A stretch of DNA of 6,191 bases from Rhodanobacteraceae bacterium (GTDB lineage Bacteria; Pseudomonadota; Gammaproteobacteria; Xanthomonadales; SZUA-5), in the NCBI GenBank assembly GCA_003233535.1, contig QIMA01000231.1, positions 1 through 6,191 on the forward strand, written 5' to 3'. Shown here piece after piece: positions 1 through 6,191 of the stretch. How positions within the stretch are numbered: position 1 is the stretch's first letter; every line of letters starts with the position of its first letter. The position numbers were made by a program, and so were the translations under genes. A model generated the notes under the pieces. That model saw only the letters and a list, made by a program, of their open reading frames with translations, had not been told where the DNA came from and made no database searches.

Positions 1-1
1 C

Positions 2-481
2 AAAGAGGAGCACGAGGCCGCTTACGCAACCGTGGAACTGGCGCAAACGCTGACGCGGACCGGCGACAATGCCGCTGCCGCTGAGCTGCTGCGCGCCCTG
101 GACGATAAGTTCCCAAGCAACTCGTCCAGCAATGTCGCGATTCGCATCGAACACTTGCGCGCGCTGCTGCAGGAGCAACCGCGGTCTCGAATCGACGCTT
201 TGCAAGCGGCGCTAAGAACTGCCAGATCTGCCGGCGCGCATGATCTGGAGGCGTTTGTCGCTTTCGACCTAGCGAACCTGTTCCTGGCTGAACACGATCT
301 AGCCAATGTCGAGTCGATGCTGGCTATTGCCCAACAATGGAGCACTCAGAGCTATCAAACACTAGTCCTGCAGGCGCGCTACCTCTCCGCAAAGGGCGAC
401 GCGCTCGCAGCGCGGCAGGTGCGTAAGCGTCTGGCCGACACTTTTCCCGAGTTCTCGTTTGCTGCTGTTGATGCGGAATAG
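2..481 (+). CDS. C-terminal part of an alpha-helical TPR-like protein (5' end outside window)
   Basis: The reading frame is open from the left edge (first full codon at 2) to a TAG at 479-481, giving 159 residues. A GTG at 32 lies inside this frame, but coding-like sequence continues upstream of it, so it is probably not the start. The sequence is Ala/Leu/Arg-rich and reads as successive amphipathic helix pairs with TPR-like spacing. One such unit runs from about residue 7 to 38 around LTRTGDNAAAAELL. Another lies near the end, with an ARYLSAKGDALAARQV core followed by RLADTFP. There is no membrane segment or signal visible in this part. TPR-type tails are common on large regulators and kinases, where they bind protein partners, but the N-terminal domain that would name the protein is missing, so I give no function. 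The gene converges on the next one with a 3-nt gap. That it is a real gene is fairly secure; TPR membership is inferred from the residue pattern. Confidence 0.75.
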   Translation, partial: KEEHEAAYATVELAQTLTRTGDNAAAAELLRALDDKFPSNSSSNVAIRIEHLRALLQEQPRSRIDALQAALRTARSAGAHDLEAFVAFDLANLFLAEHDLANVESMLAIAQQWSTQSYQTLVLQARYLSAKGDALAARQVRKRLADTFPEFSFAAVDAE

Positions 482-484
482 GCG

Positions 485-2986
485 CTACTCAAAGCCATCG
501 ACGAATATTGGATCAGGCAGCATCTCGAATGTGGTTGTCACCGAGGCTGGCACCAACAGGCTGAGCTGGCAGCGATTCGGGTCCATGGGCAGCGGGGAGC
601 AGCCTTCCCAGGAAGTGGTACGCCATCCCGATGCGGGCGCGGCAATCAACTGCACGACGGTGAACTGGTCGTAATCTGCAGCGCAAAGTCCGGGGCAATC
701 GATTCCACTGACGTCGCTCACCACCCGACCCTGTCCGACGAGGGTCACGTCTAGGCTCACGCGTTGCTGAAACTCGGCATTCACCGTTTGCATCTGATCC
801 ATCGTGACCACGCAACTAGCGCTGCCGCTGCAGGCGCCGGTCCAGCCGGCAAAGACGTTTCCGGGCTGCGCCAGCGCGCTAAGCGTCACCACCGTTGCGG
901 CCGGAAAGAGTTCGTTGCAATCGGCGGGGCAGGCGATACCGGCGGGCATGCTGCTTACCGTTCCGGCACCGGTGCCGTTGCTGGTCACGTTGAGATCGAA
1001 GTTCTGCGCGACGAAGGCAACGCTGACCTCGGTGCCTGCACTCAAGTTCACATCGCACAGCGTGTCTAGGGTGCCCGCGCAGGCACCGCCCCATACGTGT
1101 GTTGCGCCAATGTCGGGTATCGCCAACAGGCCAATCTGTCCATTTGGCAGGCTCGCTGAGCAGGTTGGTGTGCAGTAAATTCCAGAGGGGTCTGAAGCGA
1201 CTAGCCCGGGACCGCTGAGCGCTACGCTCAAGACCGAACTTCTGACGTCTAGGGTGAAGTTGGCAACCAGCTGACGCCGGTCGCTCATGCTCAGATCGCA
1301 CACGCTGGTCTGGCTTTCGCATTCTCCCGACCAACCGCTGAACACGCTACCGGGGGCGGCGCTAGCGACGACGGTCACTGCGCTGCCGAGCGGGAACGCC
1401 GTCTCGCAATCCGGGCCACAGCTGATGCCCGCCGGCTGCGTGCTCACGCTGCCGCTGCCGCTACCAGCGGTAGACACCGTGAGCCGTCGGCCTGTAGGGG
1501 CTTCGGTTGCACCGCTATCGCAATCACTGCTGCCGTCGTCATTGCCGTCCGTGGGCCGTGCGGCGCCGAGCATGTCTGCGGTCAATGCGCACTCCGCCAT
1601 CGGCCAGGCGTCGATCGCCGCACTGCCAGGAAGCAGCGCTATCGAGACATTCTGCAGCGCGTTGTTGTCCGCCAGCGCGACCTTGGCATCAGCGACGCCT
1701 ACGTCAGTGGCTGAGTTAATGCAGCTGGGATCGTTACTGACATTGCGGCTGACGCTGTCGGCAAAGGCCAAATTGTTTACTGCGCAGCCATCGAAGCTGC
1801 TGTCGTTGCGGCTAACAAAAAGATTGCCGACAACAACGTTATTGGATCCGGCGCTCGGATGCATTCCCCAGCGACCGTGCTCGGTGGACCCGACGATGCC
1901 CTCGGAAATATTCTGATAGAAGGTGTTGCCAGTCACTATCAAGTCGCGATCTACGGCGGCGGAAAAATTACTCAGCTGCAACGCACCGGAGGTACCCTCG
2001 GCTTGATTGGCGATCCAGGTGGTGTTTTGAATGATTGCGTTAGCCGAGCTCAATCGAGCACCGCCACCGCCGCCACCGGTTGCCACGTTGGCGATAAATA
2101 GTGAGCGAGTCAGGCGGATAGTAAAACTGTCGCTCGTAGACAGTCCCCCCGCAGAGATAGCACCGCCTTCGACGTCTGCAACGTTCTGGCTGAAAACAGA
2201 ATCGTCGATCAGGACGCTCATGTTGCTGCCCTCAGCTAGCGGAAAGAGGAAGATCGCACCACCACGGCCAAACTGACCCGTGGTGTTGGTCACAAAGCGA
2301 CTTCCCCGCACGCTCAGGCTCAAGCTGCCGGCCGCCGTTAAGGTGGTGATGCCGATGGCGCCGCCAAAACTGTCTGACGTATTGTTTTCGAATAGACAAT
2401 CCTGAATCTCGATCGTAATCGCCGACGCCAAGTAGCCGCCAATTGCGCCGCCTCGGTCAGTGGCCGCGTTGCCCACAAAATGGACGTCGCGCAAGACGGT
2501 CGTGCCGGCCGACCCCAACCGCATTGCGCCCTGTGCCCCCGCGCCGCCGGTCAGGCGCAGATGCTCCAAGGCCAGCGTCGCCGATGCATCCACACTGATG
2601 TTGAGGACGGTCGAGAGCTCGTTGGCATCGATGCTCAATCGTCGCTGTGCCGGACCGGAAATAGCCAGATCACCGAGCCCGCTAACGTTTAGGCGCGCAC
2701 CGGCCAAGGTGATCTGGAAGGGGGCCATGGGGTCAGCGGGAATCAGTGCGGAATCGAACCGGATCTCATCGAGCGCTGCGGCAGCGCCGGCTGCGCAACT
2801 ATCAACGGCGAGGTTGCTGCCGGCCGCCTGCAGCGCTTCTCTAAGACTGCATTGGCCGTTGGAAACCGGCACGACGGCGTCATCGAGTGTATCGACGGTG
2901 ATCAGCGCAGCGGTTGCACTGCCTGGGGCCAGGAGTAGGGCGATTAGGATCCCGCCAAAGACAAGGGCTAAACGACGAACAAGCAT
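485..2986 (-). CDS. Exported CSLREA-domain beta-helix protein with four C-terminal Cys-paired (InlB B-repeat-like) domains
   Basis: The protein has 833 residues if started at the ATG at 2986. That start has a GGAG Shine-Dalgarno 6 nt upstream and begins a clear signal peptide: RR at 4-5, a hydrophobic core at about 6-20, and an ATA cleavage site at 24-26. An in-frame ATG at 3028 would add 14 residues ahead of the signal and is less likely. Residues 46-52 read CSLREAL, the hallmark of CSLREA N-terminal domains. Residues about 90-490 are a Gly/Asn/Ser-rich repetitive region with recurring GGAI and F-x-x-N elements, typical of right-handed parallel beta-helices. It closes with a PGSAAIDA...CDSGATE segment like that of other CSLREA proteins. 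Residues 500-820 form four domains of about 75 residues, each with C-x3-C and a later cysteine pair. The last seven residues are IFVDGFE. The family is generally surface or secreted with unknown substrate; no catalytic motif is visible. A role in adhesion or at the cell surface is inference. The gene appears monocistronic. Confidence 0.9.
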   Translation of the reverse strand: MLVRRLALVFGGILIALLLAPGSATAALITVDTLDDAVVPVSNGQCSLREALQAAGSNLAVDSCAAGAAAALDEIRFDSALIPADPMAPFQITLAGARLNVSGLGDLAISGPAQRRLSIDANELSTVLNISVDASATLALEHLRLTGGAGAQGAMRLGSAGTTVLRDVHFVGNAATDRGGAIGGYLASAITIEIQDCLFENNTSDSFGGAIGITTLTAAGSLSLSVRGSRFVTNTTGQFGRGGAIFLFPLAEGSNMSVLIDDSVFSQNVADVEGGAISAGGLSTSDSFTIRLTRSLFIANVATGGGGGGARLSSANAIIQNTTWIANQAEGTSGALQLSNFSAAVDRDLIVTGNTFYQNISEGIVGSTEHGRWGMHPSAGSNNVVVGNLFVSRNDSSFDGCAVNNLAFADSVSRNVSNDPSCINSATDVGVADAKVALADNNALQNVSIALLPGSAAIDAWPMAECALTADMLGAARPTDGNDDGSSDCDSGATEAPTGRRLTVSTAGSGSGSVSTQPAGISCGPDCETAFPLGSAVTVVASAAPGSVFSGWSGECESQTSVCDLSMSDRRQLVANFTLDVRSSVLSVALSGPGLVASDPSGIYCTPTCSASLPNGQIGLLAIPDIGATHVWGGACAGTLDTLCDVNLSAGTEVSVAFVAQNFDLNVTSNGTGAGTVSSMPAGIACPADCNELFPAATVVTLSALAQPGNVFAGWTGACSGSASCVVTMDQMQTVNAEFQQRVSLDVTLVGQGRVVSDVSGIDCPGLCAADYDQFTVVQLIAAPASGWRTTSWEGCSPLPMDPNRCQLSLLVPASVTTTFEMLPDPIFVDGFE
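527..1489 (-). repeat. Four tandem domain repeats encoded in the CSLREA protein, alternating A-B-A-B
   Basis: These are protein-level repeats at residues of about 500-577, 584-658, 663-739 and 743-820 of the CSLREA protein. Each carries a Gly-rich hairpin, a C-x3-C pair, a Trp-containing segment and a second cysteine pair: C523/C527 with C556/C563, C605/C609 with C636/C644, C686/C690 with C719/C725, and C764/C768 with C796/C806. Repeats 1 and 3 share the PAGI-C-x3-C, FP and VF-x-GW-x-G signature. Repeats 2 and 4 share V-x-L-x-G-x-G and S-D-x-SGI-x-C-x3-C. The layout resembles the divergent InlB B-repeat (beta-grasp) family. Disulfide pairing and fold are inferred. Confidence 0.75.
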
Positions 2987-3126
2987 GAACGACTCCGGGA
3001 GGTTTGTGCAGACAGACGCATGCTGCACCGCGAGTCAGTGATGTATAGGTTGGCGATCCGGGAGTCTTGATTAGATTATGACTAAATATGATCTCGTTAT
3101 TTATCAATGTGTTATGAAGTCCCAAT
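2987..3126 (-). promoter_or_regulatory. AT-rich leader and probable promoter region of the CSLREA gene
   Basis: The stretch 3061-3120 has 17 G/C in 60 bases (28%), against 55-70% around it, and lies just upstream of the CSLREA start at 2986. On the minus strand a TATACA element (3042-3047) could serve as a -10 box, but I find no good -35 at 16-18 nt from it. A TTGATA further upstream has no well-spaced partner. The GGAG ribosome binding site is at 2993-2996. That the region drives the gene is inferred from position and composition; the exact promoter is not resolved. No gene is supported in 2987-3203. Confidence 0.35.
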
Positions 3127-3203
3127 TCTTCGCGCTCGTACGTGAGGGTTGTCAGCGAGGTCCTGAGTCTTGCCGCTGCGTACACCCAAATGCCAGCGTC
3201 AGT

Positions 3204-3226
3204 AAAAAAGACGAAGATTCCTCTTC
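3204..3226 (-). terminator. Weak intrinsic-terminator-like hairpin directly after fadD
   Basis: Reading the minus strand immediately after the fadD stop, a 5-bp stem GAAGA/TCTTC (3213-3226) encloses a GGAA loop of GNRA type. It is followed after GTC by six T (3204-3209). This is the order expected for Rho-independent termination of fadD, but the stem is short and AT-rich, so it may be leaky or incidental. The absence of a gene for the next 240 bp fits an end of transcription here. Confidence 0.4.
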
Positions 3227-4900
3227 CTAGCGCAACTCGCGCCGCAGCACCTTACCAACGGCGGACTTGGGCAAGCTGTCGATGAACAGAATGGTCCGCG
3301 GCTGCTTGTAGCCGGTTAGCATCTGGCGACAATGCGCGCGCAGATCGTCCTCGGTAAGTGCGGGGTCCTTGCGAACCACCACCAGTTTCACCGCCTCGCC
3401 GGTCTTTTCGTTGGGGACGCCGATAGCGGCGGCTTCCAGCACGCCCGGATGCATTGCCACCACGTCTTCGATTTCATTTGGAAAGACGTTGAAGCCGGAC
3501 ACCAAAATCATGTCCTTGCGCCGATCGAGCAGAAACAAATAGCCATCTTCGCCACGCTTGGCGATGTCGCCCGTGCGGAACCAGCCGTCGGCGAAAAAAG
3601 CCTGGGTCGATTCCTCCGGCCGTTGCCAGTAGCCGCTGGTCACCTGCGGGCCGCGCACACACAGCTCACCCGGCTCACCGATAGGCACTTCCTTGCCATC
3701 CTCATCGCGCAGGGACAGGTCCACGTCCGGCATTGGCAGGCCGATTGAGCCCACCGGATTGGGTCTATCCCAACGATTGACGGTAATCCCAGCCGCGGTC
3801 TCCGATAGTCCGTACATTTCCACCACCTCGATCCCGGTGAGTGACTTCCAGCTCTCCGCTGTGGCGCGGCGCAACGCCGTGCCGCCCTGGATGCACAGTT
3901 TCAAATTGGAGAAATCCAGCTGATTGAACTCCGCCGCGTTGAGCAGCGCGTCGTACAACGTGGTGACGCCGGAAAAGAGCGTCGGTCGATATTCTTTGAA
4001 GGTGTTGATCAGCCCGGGGATATCGCGCGGATTGGTGATCAGCACCCCGTGCAGGCCATGCACCCACGTGTACAGCATGTTGGTGTAGGCGGCGATGTGG
4101 TAAAGCGGCAGGCAGATCAAGCCCACTTCGCGTTGCGGATCAAGCGCCCGTCCCAACCACTGCTCGCAGGCCCCGACATTGGCCATCAACGCCGTGTGCG
4201 ACAGCGCCGCGCCCTTGGATACGCCGGTAGTACCGCCGGTGTACTGCAGCTGGGCCACCTCGTCGGCGCCCGCCTGTGGTTCGATCAGCGGCCGTTTTGC
4301 ACCCAGCGCCAGCGCCTGTGGCCAACGCACTGCACCGGCAATAGCGAAGGGCGGAATCACCTTCTTGACGTATTTCAAGGTGAAGTCCACCAGCAAAGAT
4401 CTCGGGAACCCGAGCATGTCGCCGACGCGGGTGGTGATCACTTGACGTACCGCAGTGCCCTCCAACGATGCGCCAGCCACCTTGCCGAAGTTGTCGACGA
4501 CGATGAGCACGCTGGCACCAGAATCGGCCAGCTGATGGCGCAGTTCGCGGGTCGTATACATCGGGTTGACCAGCACCGCGACCAGATCCGCGCGCAGCAC
4601 GCCCAGCACCGCAACCGGAAACTGCAGCAAATTGGGCATCATGATCGCCACCCGTTCGCCGGGCTCGAGCCCCAGATCACCCCGCAGGTAGCCCGCTAGC
4701 TGCGCACTCAGCCGATCCAAGTCGGCGTGACTCAAGGTGCGCCCCATGTTGGTGAAAGCCGGGTGCGAGCCGAATCGGCGCGACACCTCGATCAGCATCT
4801 GCGGCAAGCTCTTGCCAGCGTCGATCGCCGCGCTGGCGACACTCTCAAAATCGGCCTGAGCCAGCGGTGATTGGGTGTTGCTACCGAAACCAGTGCTCAT
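3227..4900 (-). CDS. fadD: Long-chain fatty acid--CoA ligase (FadD, AMP-forming)
   Basis: FadD converts long-chain fatty acids to acyl-CoA through an acyl-AMP intermediate, using ATP and CoA. It acts at the inner membrane and feeds beta-oxidation and lipid synthesis. Numbering from the first of two adjacent ATGs (4903, 558 residues), the visible motifs are: the ATP-binding loop YTGGTTGVSKG (221-231), EMYGLSETA (362-370), the DGWFRTGD acyl-CoA synthetase signature (439-446), the DRRKDMILVSGFNVFPNEIE hinge and C-domain start (460-479), and PKSAVGKVLRREL with the catalytic lysine K551 near the end. Length and motifs match E. coli FadD (561 residues), so the gene looks intact. I chose the second ATG because GGGAG (4906-4910) sits 5 nt from it but only 2 nt from the first. 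The gene stands alone: about 160 bp with a palindrome separates it from the gene upstream, and a hairpin follows it. I see no convincing FadR-type operator. Some relatives prefer medium-chain substrates, so chain length is not certain. Confidence 0.95.
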   Translation of the reverse strand: MSTGFGSNTQSPLAQADFESVASAAIDAGKSLPQMLIEVSRRFGSHPAFTNMGRTLSHADLDRLSAQLAGYLRGDLGLEPGERVAIMMPNLLQFPVAVLGVLRADLVAVLVNPMYTTRELRHQLADSGASVLIVVDNFGKVAGASLEGTAVRQVITTRVGDMLGFPRSLLVDFTLKYVKKVIPPFAIAGAVRWPQALALGAKRPLIEPQAGADEVAQLQYTGGTTGVSKGAALSHTALMANVGACEQWLGRALDPQREVGLICLPLYHIAAYTNMLYTWVHGLHGVLITNPRDIPGLINTFKEYRPTLFSGVTTLYDALLNAAEFNQLDFSNLKLCIQGGTALRRATAESWKSLTGIEVVEMYGLSETAAGITVNRWDRPNPVGSIGLPMPDVDLSLRDEDGKEVPIGEPGELCVRGPQVTSGYWQRPEESTQAFFADGWFRTGDIAKRGEDGYLFLLDRRKDMILVSGFNVFPNEIEDVVAMHPGVLEAAAIGVPNEKTGEAVKLVVVRKDPALTEDDLRAHCRQMLTGYKQPRTILFIDSLPKSAVGKVLRRELR

Positions 4901-4977
4901 CATCTCTCCCGGGGGTGGTTGCGCGTGCGGTTATCGTAGCTGGGAATGTACCGACTAACACCTTCGGAGCGCGTGAA

Positions 4978-5040
4978 CTAGCCCGGATGTTTCATGAACT
5001 CGCGCGATGATCGCGCGAGTTCATGAAATATCCGGGCTAG
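4978..5040. repeat. 63-bp near-perfect palindrome (30-bp arms, 3-nt centre) between the RhiA-like gene and fadD
   Basis: The left arm 4978-5007 and right arm 5011-5040 are reverse complements at 29 of 30 positions around a central TGA. The only mismatch is G4989 against T5029, a G-U wobble in RNA read from the plus strand. The ends read CTAGCCCGGAT and ATCCGGGCTAG. Each arm also holds two shorter perfect palindromes, TTCATGAA and TCGCGCGA. In the minus-strand reading it lies 24 nt after the RhiA-like stop and 77 nt before the fadD start. The strand downstream of the stem has no T-run, so it is not a canonical intrinsic terminator. It could be a dispersed repeat (REP/MITE-like), a transcript-end stabiliser, a bidirectional blocker, or a protein-binding site. 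I see no clear target-site duplication at its borders. Confidence 0.9.
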
Positions 5041-5064
5041 GCGGTTGACCGCGCTGTTTCGCCC

Positions 5065-5706
5065 TTAGTCATCCGCCTCTTCGGCAGCCATCATGATGTT
5101 GGGTTTCACAGTCCACGTATTGTCGGCGTTGAGGGTGACGGTCATTGAGTTGACGTTAGCGGGGAATTCAACTTGGATCGGCGTTAACGTCGACTCTATG
5201 GTAAAAAACTCACCTTGCTGCACGGTACCGAAGGTCACCCAATAGGTCGGTTTGTACGTGACCTGCAACATCATGTTGCTTTGGGCCTGCACCGCGAATG
5301 TAGCGCGCCCCGCCACGCCGATACCGACTGCTGCGGCGTTTGCCGGCAGGGTGCTGTCTTGGTTGATGATGAGCACGCCAGTAGGCTCCCCAGCGGTCTG
5401 ACCATTGAAGAAGAAAACGTGTTCCGTGCCGTTGTATGACAGCGTGATCTTGTTGCTCGTCGCCAGATTGGCAGGCACGACCTGAGAGGCTTCAAACACC
5501 ACGCCGGACTGAATTTGACCGGTGCCGGACCAGACGAAGTCCAGGTCTTGAGGATCCCACGAAAAACTCACCTGAGTGCTGGGATAAACGTACTTAGAGA
5601 ACCATGCAAGCCGATTGCTAGCCACTTGGTTGCCCGTCTGCTGGTAAACCACCAAGTTACCGGGGTTCTTGCCATTGTTAATGAGGATCAGCTGTAGCTG
5701 CGACAC
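5065..5706 (-). CDS. RhiA-like protein (rhizosphere-expressed protein family), function unknown
   Basis: The protein has 213 residues. It starts at a GTG preceded by a strong AGGAGG (5713-5718) at 6-nt spacing, which fixes the start well. From memory, the sequence resembles RhiA of Rhizobium leguminosarum, the first product of the quorum-sensing-controlled rhiABC operon. The matching segments are LAWFSKY (33-39), the Q-V-S-F-S-W...D-F-V-W stretch (45-59), GVVFEASQVVPANL (68-81), and FAVQAQ...YWVTFG-x4-GE (137-165). There is no signal peptide or membrane segment. It has no cysteine, is rich in Asn, Gln, Val and aromatics in alternating patterns suggesting beta-sheet, and ends in an acidic tail (EEADD). 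RhiA's biochemical role is not known to me, so none is assigned. No rhiB- or rhiC-like gene or LuxR-type regulator is visible in the window, and I see no clear lux-box in the leader. GC content is lower by eye than in fadD. The gene is secure; the family assignment is moderate. Confidence 0.7.
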   Translation of the reverse strand: MSQLQLILINNGKNPGNLVVYQQTGNQVASNRLAWFSKYVYPSTQVSFSWDPQDLDFVWSGTGQIQSGVVFEASQVVPANLATSNKITLSYNGTEHVFFFNGQTAGEPTGVLIINQDSTLPANAAAVGIGVAGRATFAVQAQSNMMLQVTYKPTYWVTFGTVQQGEFFTIESTLTPIQVEFPANVNSMTVTLNADNTWTVKPNIMMAAEEADD

Positions 5707-5890
5707 GATGCACCTCCTGAAATGAGCGTATGAACGGACTGAAGTCGTGAGCAGTTGCCACCGACTCGGTTCGCCAGCTTTCCGCCAGGAGAAAAGCGCT
5801 TGAGATCGGGGAGCCGATTGCTTCGTCTTCGCGCTGCCACGGGCACAGCCGCAGCATGCAGTTGAAACTGTTGCCGATGAGCCAGTCCTC
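5707..5890. other. Leader of the RhiA-like gene; no gene supported
   Basis: About 184 bp separates the RhiA-like start from the nearest upstream stop codon in the minus reading. The strong AGGAGG ribosome binding site lies at its left end. A short inverted repeat ATCGG/CCGAT with a GGAG loop is present at about 5806-5819. I found no well-spaced -35/-10 pair and no lux-box-like dyad. A 72-codon minus-strand frame crosses this region and runs into the RhiA-like start, but it has no visible ribosome binding site or family resemblance. Confidence 0.5.
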
Positions 5891-6190
5891 TCACCCAGCT
5901 TTGCATGGTCGCGGTCCGCGTCTCACGTTAGCAAGGGCGGCAAAACCGTAGTCTGGATCATTGCCCAGTGATATCGGCATGGGGTTGCCGATGGAAAGGT
6001 CTGCTTGCTTGCTTGCTTGGTTGCTTGGTTGGTTGTGCGGGCTGTCGGCGTCAATGCCTGACTTGTTCGCGTTGTGATCGTGGTCAGCGTTATTGCGATC
6101 AGGGCTGCTCCAGTTCGGCGCGCACGGCCACCTTGTGGGCTGCCGGCGGCCGTTATCAGCAAGGCCGCCGCGGTCGATTCCGCCATGCTG
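5891..6190 (-). CDS. Doubtful 3' end of a minus-strand gene entering from the right edge
   Basis: One minus-strand frame is open from the right edge to a TGA at 5893-5891, giving 99 codons with no internal start far enough upstream, as expected if the gene begins outside the window. The product would be rich in Asn, Asp, Pro and Ser, with an NQPSNQASKQ stretch produced by the tetranucleotide tract, ending ...GFAALANVRRGPRPCKAG. A second minus frame (6186-5923, 87 codons with ATG) is also open across the same DNA, which weakens the case for either. I recognise no family, and the third-position GC bias is mild by eye. The stretch 5891-6191 may simply be non-coding. Confidence 0.2.
   Translation of the reverse strand, partial: QHGGIDRGGLADNGRRQPTRWPCAPNWSSPDRNNADHDHNANKSGIDADSPHNQPSNQASKQADLSIGNPMPISLGNDPDYGFAALANVRRGPRPCKAG
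6002..6033. repeat. Tetranucleotide tract, eight TGCT/TGGT units
   Basis: The plus strand reads four TGCT units, then TGGT, TGCT, TGGT, TGGT: 32 bp of 4-nt periodicity with C/G alternation at the third base. Such tracts are prone to slipped-strand changes. Here the run is interrupted, so it should be more stable than a pure repeat. It sits where two minus-strand frames are both open. It may be a coding contingency tract or just low-complexity intergenic DNA. Confidence 0.85.
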
Positions 6191-6191
6191 C

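Noticed and set aside
1287..1916. Long plus-strand open frame (209 codons) antisense to the CSLREA gene
   Set aside because: It mirrors the GC-rich, repetitive coding strand of a well-supported gene, has no recognisable domain, and has no sign of its own ribosome binding site. The other plus-strand frames over 459-3041 were left out for the same reason.
2986..3028. Upstream ATG at 3028 as the CSLREA protein start
   Set aside because: It would place 14 residues ahead of a normal signal peptide, whereas the ATG at 2986 has a well-spaced GGAG and begins directly with the signal's basic region.
2880..3185. Minus-strand 101-codon frame over the AT-rich leader and CSLREA start
   Set aside because: It overlaps the signal peptide coding region in another frame, crosses the AT-rich leader, and shows no family resemblance.
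4049..4699. Long plus-strand open frame (216 codons) antisense to fadD
   Set aside because: The fadD frame is conserved end to end with family motifs. The antisense product is His/Arg/Gln-rich, as expected from reading a GC-rich gene backwards.
4978..5040. The palindrome as a classical Rho-independent terminator
   Set aside because: There is no T-run on the minus strand after the stem (it reads TTCACGCG), and the 30-bp stem is far longer than usual for an intrinsic terminator.
5688..5906. Minus-strand 72-codon frame upstream of and overlapping the RhiA-like start
   Set aside because: It has no ribosome binding site and an Arg-rich, unremarkable composition. It would overlap the strong Shine-Dalgarno and start of the RhiA-like gene.
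6074..6191. Plus-strand frame from a GTG at 6074, open to the right edge, with a hydrophobic beginning
   Set aside because: Only 39 codons are visible, and I see no convincing ribosome binding site. The sequence soon becomes Arg/Pro-rich, and two opposite-strand frames are equally open.

Overview
The window looks like chromosomal DNA from a GC-rich gammaproteobacterium, plausibly of the Xanthomonadales/Rhodanobacteraceae group. This rests on overall GC content, a FadD close to the E. coli type, and a secreted CSLREA-type protein ending in an IFxDGFE tail, a tail I recall (unchecked) from secreted proteins of that group. The assignment is an inference.

Layout, left to right. Positions 2-481 (+) hold the 3' end of a gene for an alpha-helical, TPR-like protein that starts outside the window. 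It converges, with only 3 nt between stop codons, on a large minus-strand gene (2986-485) for an exported CSLREA/beta-helix protein with four C-terminal cysteine-paired repeat domains. An AT-rich leader (28% GC over 3061-3120) precedes that gene. Further right on the minus strand is a full-length long-chain fatty acyl-CoA ligase, fadD (4900-3227), with a weak terminator-like hairpin directly after its stop. Upstream of fadD is a near-perfect 63-bp palindrome (4978-5040), followed by a minus-strand gene (5706-5065) for a cysteine-free protein resembling RhiA, the rhizosphere-expressed protein of Rhizobium. The last 485 bp (5707-6191) contain no gene I can establish. They hold the leader of the RhiA-like gene, a TGCT/TGGT tetranucleotide tract (6002-6033), and two overlapping open minus-strand frames of doubtful coding status.

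The three complete genes share the minus strand, but each has its own ribosome binding site and gaps of 160-240 bp. The gaps hold a hairpin, a palindrome or an AT-rich leader, so these are probably separate transcription units. I see no shared pathway: FadD activates fatty acids in the cytoplasm or at the inner membrane, the CSLREA protein is exported, and the RhiA-like protein has no signal peptide. I found no convincing undescribed multi-gene system. The best leads are the palindrome, the RhiA-like gene, the C-terminal tail with its A-B-A-B repeat architecture, and the tetranucleotide tract crossing two open frames.
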